From: Halobacteriales archaeon
GTDB taxonomy: Archaea; Halobacteriota; Halobacteria; Halobacteriales; SKSH01
Direction of reading: 5' to 3'
Assembly: GCA_007118075.1 (NCBI GenBank)
Contig: SKSH01000050.1
Location: 1-8,908 of the forward strand
DNA length: 8,908 nt
A program made the translations under genes and the position numbers. This document shows, one piece after another, positions 6,865 through 8,908 of the stretch. The stretch's first letter is position 1, and each line of letters opens with the position of its first letter. The notes below the pieces were generated by a model. It saw only the letters and a program-made list of their open reading frames with translations. It was not told where the DNA came from and ran no database searches.

Positions 6865-6898
6865 CGAGGTCACACCTCCAGACAACGGTTCGAGGTGG
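6865..6898 (-). promoter_or_regulatory. tyrA Shine-Dalgarno site with possible SD-sequestering hairpins
   Basis: On the minus strand the SD is GGAGGTG (6873-6879), 8 nt before the tyrA ATG. It sits in a perfect short inverted repeat, GAGGT-GTG-ACCTC (6866-6878), that ends one base before the ATG. A second anti-SD copy, CACCTC (6892-6897), lies upstream and could pair with the same GAGGTG across a 13-nt loop. The two stems exclude each other. Whether they control translation is inference. Confidence 0.45.
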
Positions 6899-6909
6899 CG
6901 ACCGACAAG

Positions 6910-8190
6910 TCATGTGCCGACCTCCTCTGTATCGGTCCGAAGTGTGGGTGTTGCACCCAACGTCTCAAGCATCTCGATGAATCCAGGGTAAGAGACGCGA
7001 TGAACATCGTCGCGACCGGTCACCTCCACGGGAGCCGAAGCTCGAAGTCCCAAGAGGGCGAGGGCCATCTGGATCCGATGGTCGTCGTGTGAATCGACGA
7101 CCCCACCGGTCGGTGAGCCACCGTGGATAGTTGCGCCATCATCTCGTTCATCCGCCTCGATACCGAGGGTGGTGAGCCCGGATACCATCGAGGCGATGCG
7201 GTCAGATTCCTTATCTCGGAGATGTGGGGCACCGACGAGCTCGCTCGTCCCGTCGACACATGCAGCGAGCGCCGCAAGCGGTGGGAACAGATCAGGGGTC
7301 ATCGACAGATCGAGCCGTGTAGGTTCCAGGGCTTGACCACTCACCGTAACCCACGAATCTCCTACCTCGAGCTCGGTCCCGAACGCCCGAAGGAACTCTA
7401 CGATCTTGGCATCACCCTGAATCGAGTCCGGATCGAGCCCCTCAACGGTTACCGGCCCACCCGTCATCGCTCCGGCGACGAGGGGGAAGGCGGCACCGCT
7501 GTAGTCGCCGGGGATCGTCATCGAGACAGGTTCGGTCGGTTGATGCTCGATGCTGATACGATCGGCAGCGGTTTCGACCACCACACCACCACGCTCGAGT
7601 GTCTCGATGGTCAGGTCGATGTACGGTCGAGAGACGGGTGGATTCTTGAAGGTGATGTCAATCCCCTGTGTGAGGTGCGGTCCGATCAGACACAGCGCGG
7701 TGATGAACTGACTTGAAACTGATGCATCAACGGTGACCGCACCACCGTTGGCTGGGCCGATGACCTCGACCGGTGGGGTACCATCGGTCCCCTCACATCG
7801 GGCACTCGCACCGATCTCGTTCAGCGCGTCGACCAGTGGCCCCATTGGTCGCGATCGGATCGAAGCATCTCCGGTCAATCGTGAGGTACCCGCTGCAAGT
7901 GCAGCCACCGCGGTGGCGATCCGGAGGGTCGTCCCTGAGTTGTCGACATCGATCGTCGCCGGTTCGACGGTTGATGCCTCAACGACCAGCTCGTCGGGGC
8001 GTCGCTCGACGGTCGCACCGAATGCCTCGATCGCCTCGATCGAGGCGAGGGTATCGGCACCGATAAGTGGTGCTCTGATCGTCCCACGTCCGGCCAGGAA
8101 GGCAGCGAATAGGGCTCGATGCGTGACCGATTTGGAAGGTGGCGCCTGGACGGTCCCCTGGACCCCGCCTGGTCCGACGATCAGCGTCAT
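6910..8190 (-). CDS. aroA: 3-phosphoshikimate 1-carboxyvinyltransferase (EPSP synthase)
   Basis: This 426-residue enzyme joins shikimate-3-phosphate and phosphoenolpyruvate to form EPSP, the sixth step of the shikimate pathway. Length is normal. The N-terminal PPSKSVTHR (17-25) supplies Lys20, Ser21 and Arg25. NSGTTLR (84-90) and the GDASIRSRPM stretch (107-116) form the PEP and substrate site of the first lobe. SSQF (159-162) is the usual shikimate-phosphate contact. In the second lobe Asp300 in MTPDLFPPLA is the expected catalytic Asp, Glu328 in RDKESDR the catalytic Glu, and SHDDHRIQM (367-375) the conserved phosphate/PEP motif. The ATG at 8190 overlaps the trpC stop (ATGA, 8187-8190) and has a near-perfect SD five bases upstream. 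It contains only four lysines, in line with a salt-adapted cytoplasm. The coding sequence includes an 18-bp perfect palindrome at 8031-8048. Confidence 0.96.
   Translation of the reverse strand: MTLIVGPGGVQGTVQAPPSKSVTHRALFAAFLAGRGTIRAPLIGADTLASIEAIEAFGATVERRPDELVVEASTVEPATIDVDNSGTTLRIATAVAALAAGTSRLTGDASIRSRPMGPLVDALNEIGASARCEGTDGTPPVEVIGPANGGAVTVDASVSSQFITALCLIGPHLTQGIDITFKNPPVSRPYIDLTIETLERGGVVVETAADRISIEHQPTEPVSMTIPGDYSGAAFPLVAGAMTGGPVTVEGLDPDSIQGDAKIVEFLRAFGTELEVGDSWVTVSGQALEPTRLDLSMTPDLFPPLAALAACVDGTSELVGAPHLRDKESDRIASMVSGLTTLGIEADERDDGATIHGGSPTGGVVDSHDDHRIQMALALLGLRASAPVEVTGRDDVHRVSYPGFIEMLETLGATPTLRTDTEEVGT
8031..8048. repeat. 18-bp perfect palindrome inside aroA, next to a 9-bp direct repeat
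   Basis: Bases 8031-8048 equal their own reverse complement, centred on a CGATCG core. The 9-mer CCTCGATCG also occurs twice in tandem at 8025-8033 and 8034-8042. In aroA these bases encode the alternating residues A-S-I-E-A-I-E-A, so protein sequence plus codon choice (ATC GAG GCG) may explain it. Confidence 0.8.
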
Positions 8191-8908
8191 TCCATCACCT
8201 CCTGATCAGCGGTGGTGGGATCCTTGCGTAACAGCCGTTCGAGGTTCTGACCGACCGGACCAGCCATAATCGCTGAGCCAATGAGCAACCCATCAGCACC
8301 AGCGCTGAGCATCCGATCGATATCATCCACTGAGCCCATCCCGCTCTCTGCGATCACCGTCACATCGTCTGGGATGGTGGGGGCCAACCGCTCGACCGTC
8401 GACAAATCGACCGAGAGCGTACCGAGATCACGGTTGTTGATACCGATCAAATTCGCACCAGCAGCCAACGCTCGTTCGAGTTCATCCTGTGTATGGACCT
8501 CAACGAGGGGTTCCATCCCCCGTTGTCTCGCTGCTGATACCAATCCAGGAAGATCTTCGATGAATCGGGCGATGAGGAGGACCGCATCAGCACCGACCCG
8601 ATCGAGTTCGGTCTCATCGAGGATGAAATCCTTGCGAAGCACCGGAACGTCGACGGCAGCCCGGACCCGCTCGAGATCCTCGCTCGATCCTCCGAAGTGT
8701 ATCGGTTCGGTGAGGACCGAGATGGCTGACGCACCAGCCGAGACCATCTCAGTCGCGATCGAGACCGCATCATCGGTCCGGAGATTCTCGGTGGTTGGAC
8801 TCGTCCGTTTCAACTCAGCGATGATCGGGATCCCTCCTGCATCACGTCTGGTTTCGATCGCCCTGGCGAACCCGCGAGAGGTGACCGAAACGGCGGTCGA
8901 TGGTGGCG
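8187..8908 (-). CDS. trpC: Indole-3-glycerol phosphate synthase, N-terminus cut by window edge
   Basis: The visible 239 residues are an indole-3-glycerol phosphate synthase, the (βα)8-barrel enzyme that closes the indole ring in tryptophan synthesis. The frame is open to the window end, so about 15-20 N-terminal residues are missing compared with the usual 250-260. The expected active-site residues are all visible (fragment numbering): Glu31 and Lys33 in IIAELKRTSP, Lys92 in VLRKDF, Glu136 in PLVEVH, Asn158 in GINNRDL, Glu187 in AESG and Ser211 in LIGSAIM. A TTG at 8813 is only an internal Leu codon, not the start, because the conserved IIAEL lies upstream of it. The TGA overlaps the aroA ATG by 4 nt. 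It is the first visible gene of the minus-strand aromatic operon; more trp genes may lie upstream, outside the window. trpB and trpA do not follow it here. Confidence 0.95.
   Translation of the reverse strand, partial: PPSTAVSVTSRGFARAIETRRDAGGIPIIAELKRTSPTTENLRTDDAVSIATEMVSAGASAISVLTEPIHFGGSSEDLERVRAAVDVPVLRKDFILDETELDRVGADAVLLIARFIEDLPGLVSAARQRGMEPLVEVHTQDELERALAAGANLIGINNRDLGTLSVDLSTVERLAPTIPDDVTVIAESGMGSVDDIDRMLSAGADGLLIGSAIMAGPVGQNLERLLRKDPTTADQEVME
8194..8203 (-). promoter_or_regulatory. Extended Shine-Dalgarno site for aroA
   Basis: On the minus strand this reads AGGAGGTGAT, complementary over its whole length to the typical archaeal 16S rRNA 3' end. Its GGAGGTG core ends 5 nt before the aroA ATG. 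It is the strongest SD in the window and lies within the last codons of trpC. Confidence 0.75.

Noticed and set aside
7123..8269. Long plus-strand open frames of about 180-200 codons opposite aroA (7123-7716 and 7733-8269)
   Set aside because: They are antisense shadows of the clearly conserved aroA gene, with low-complexity Arg/Ser/Pro-rich translations and no recognisable motif.
1..8908. tRNA, rRNA, CRISPR, insertion sequence or prophage signals
   Set aside because: No spaced direct repeats, transposase or integrase motifs, or tRNA-like segments were seen; nearly the whole window is housekeeping coding sequence.

Overview
The window looks like chromosomal housekeeping DNA from a euryarchaeon close to the haloarchaea. 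The Smc and ScpA sequences read as haloarchaeal homologues, there is an archaeal ribosomal protein L37e gene placed directly before purF, and the zincin-2 protein belongs to a family I know mainly from Actinobacteria and haloarchaea. The proteins are very poor in lysine (4 in 426 residues of AroA, 3 in 362 of TyrA, 6 in 472 of the aspartokinase) and rich in Asp/Glu, but they are less acidic than typical haloarchaeal proteins. GC content is only about 55-57% on the lines I sampled. A moderately halophilic haloarchaeon or a sister lineage is therefore possible; the exact lineage is an inference.

Left block (1-1711, + strand): the 3' end of smc, then scpA overlapping it by 8 nt, then a small two-helix membrane protein. 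This is a chromosome-organisation module. It converges with a minus-strand gene for a zincin-2 (DUF2342-like) putative metalloprotease (1714-2661). That gene diverges across a 104-bp intergenic region from rpl37e (2766-2939, too short for most ORF callers) and purF (2941-4353), which form a compact + strand unit for translation and purine synthesis.

Right block (4361-8908, - strand): a tightly coupled amino-acid biosynthesis operon in the order trpC (5' end cut by the window edge), aroA, a fused chorismate mutase-prephenate dehydrogenase (tyrA type), and a two-ACT-domain aspartate kinase. The trpC/aroA and tyrA/aspartokinase junctions are both ATGA overlaps. aroA, tyrA and the aspartokinase each have a strong Shine-Dalgarno sequence. 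The aspartokinase may supply aspartate semialdehyde to the archaeal (DKFP) route into aromatics as well as to the Thr/Met/Lys branches.

Every stretch longer than about 110 bases is coding. I see no RNA gene, mobile element, CRISPR array or phage feature, and no convincing undescribed system. The points most worth checking are the aspartokinase-aromatic coupling, the bacterial-style CM-PDH fusion, the atypical nucleotide-binding loop of the aspartokinase, a possible SD-sequestering hairpin before tyrA, and the absence of the lsm gene usually found before rpl37e in haloarchaea.
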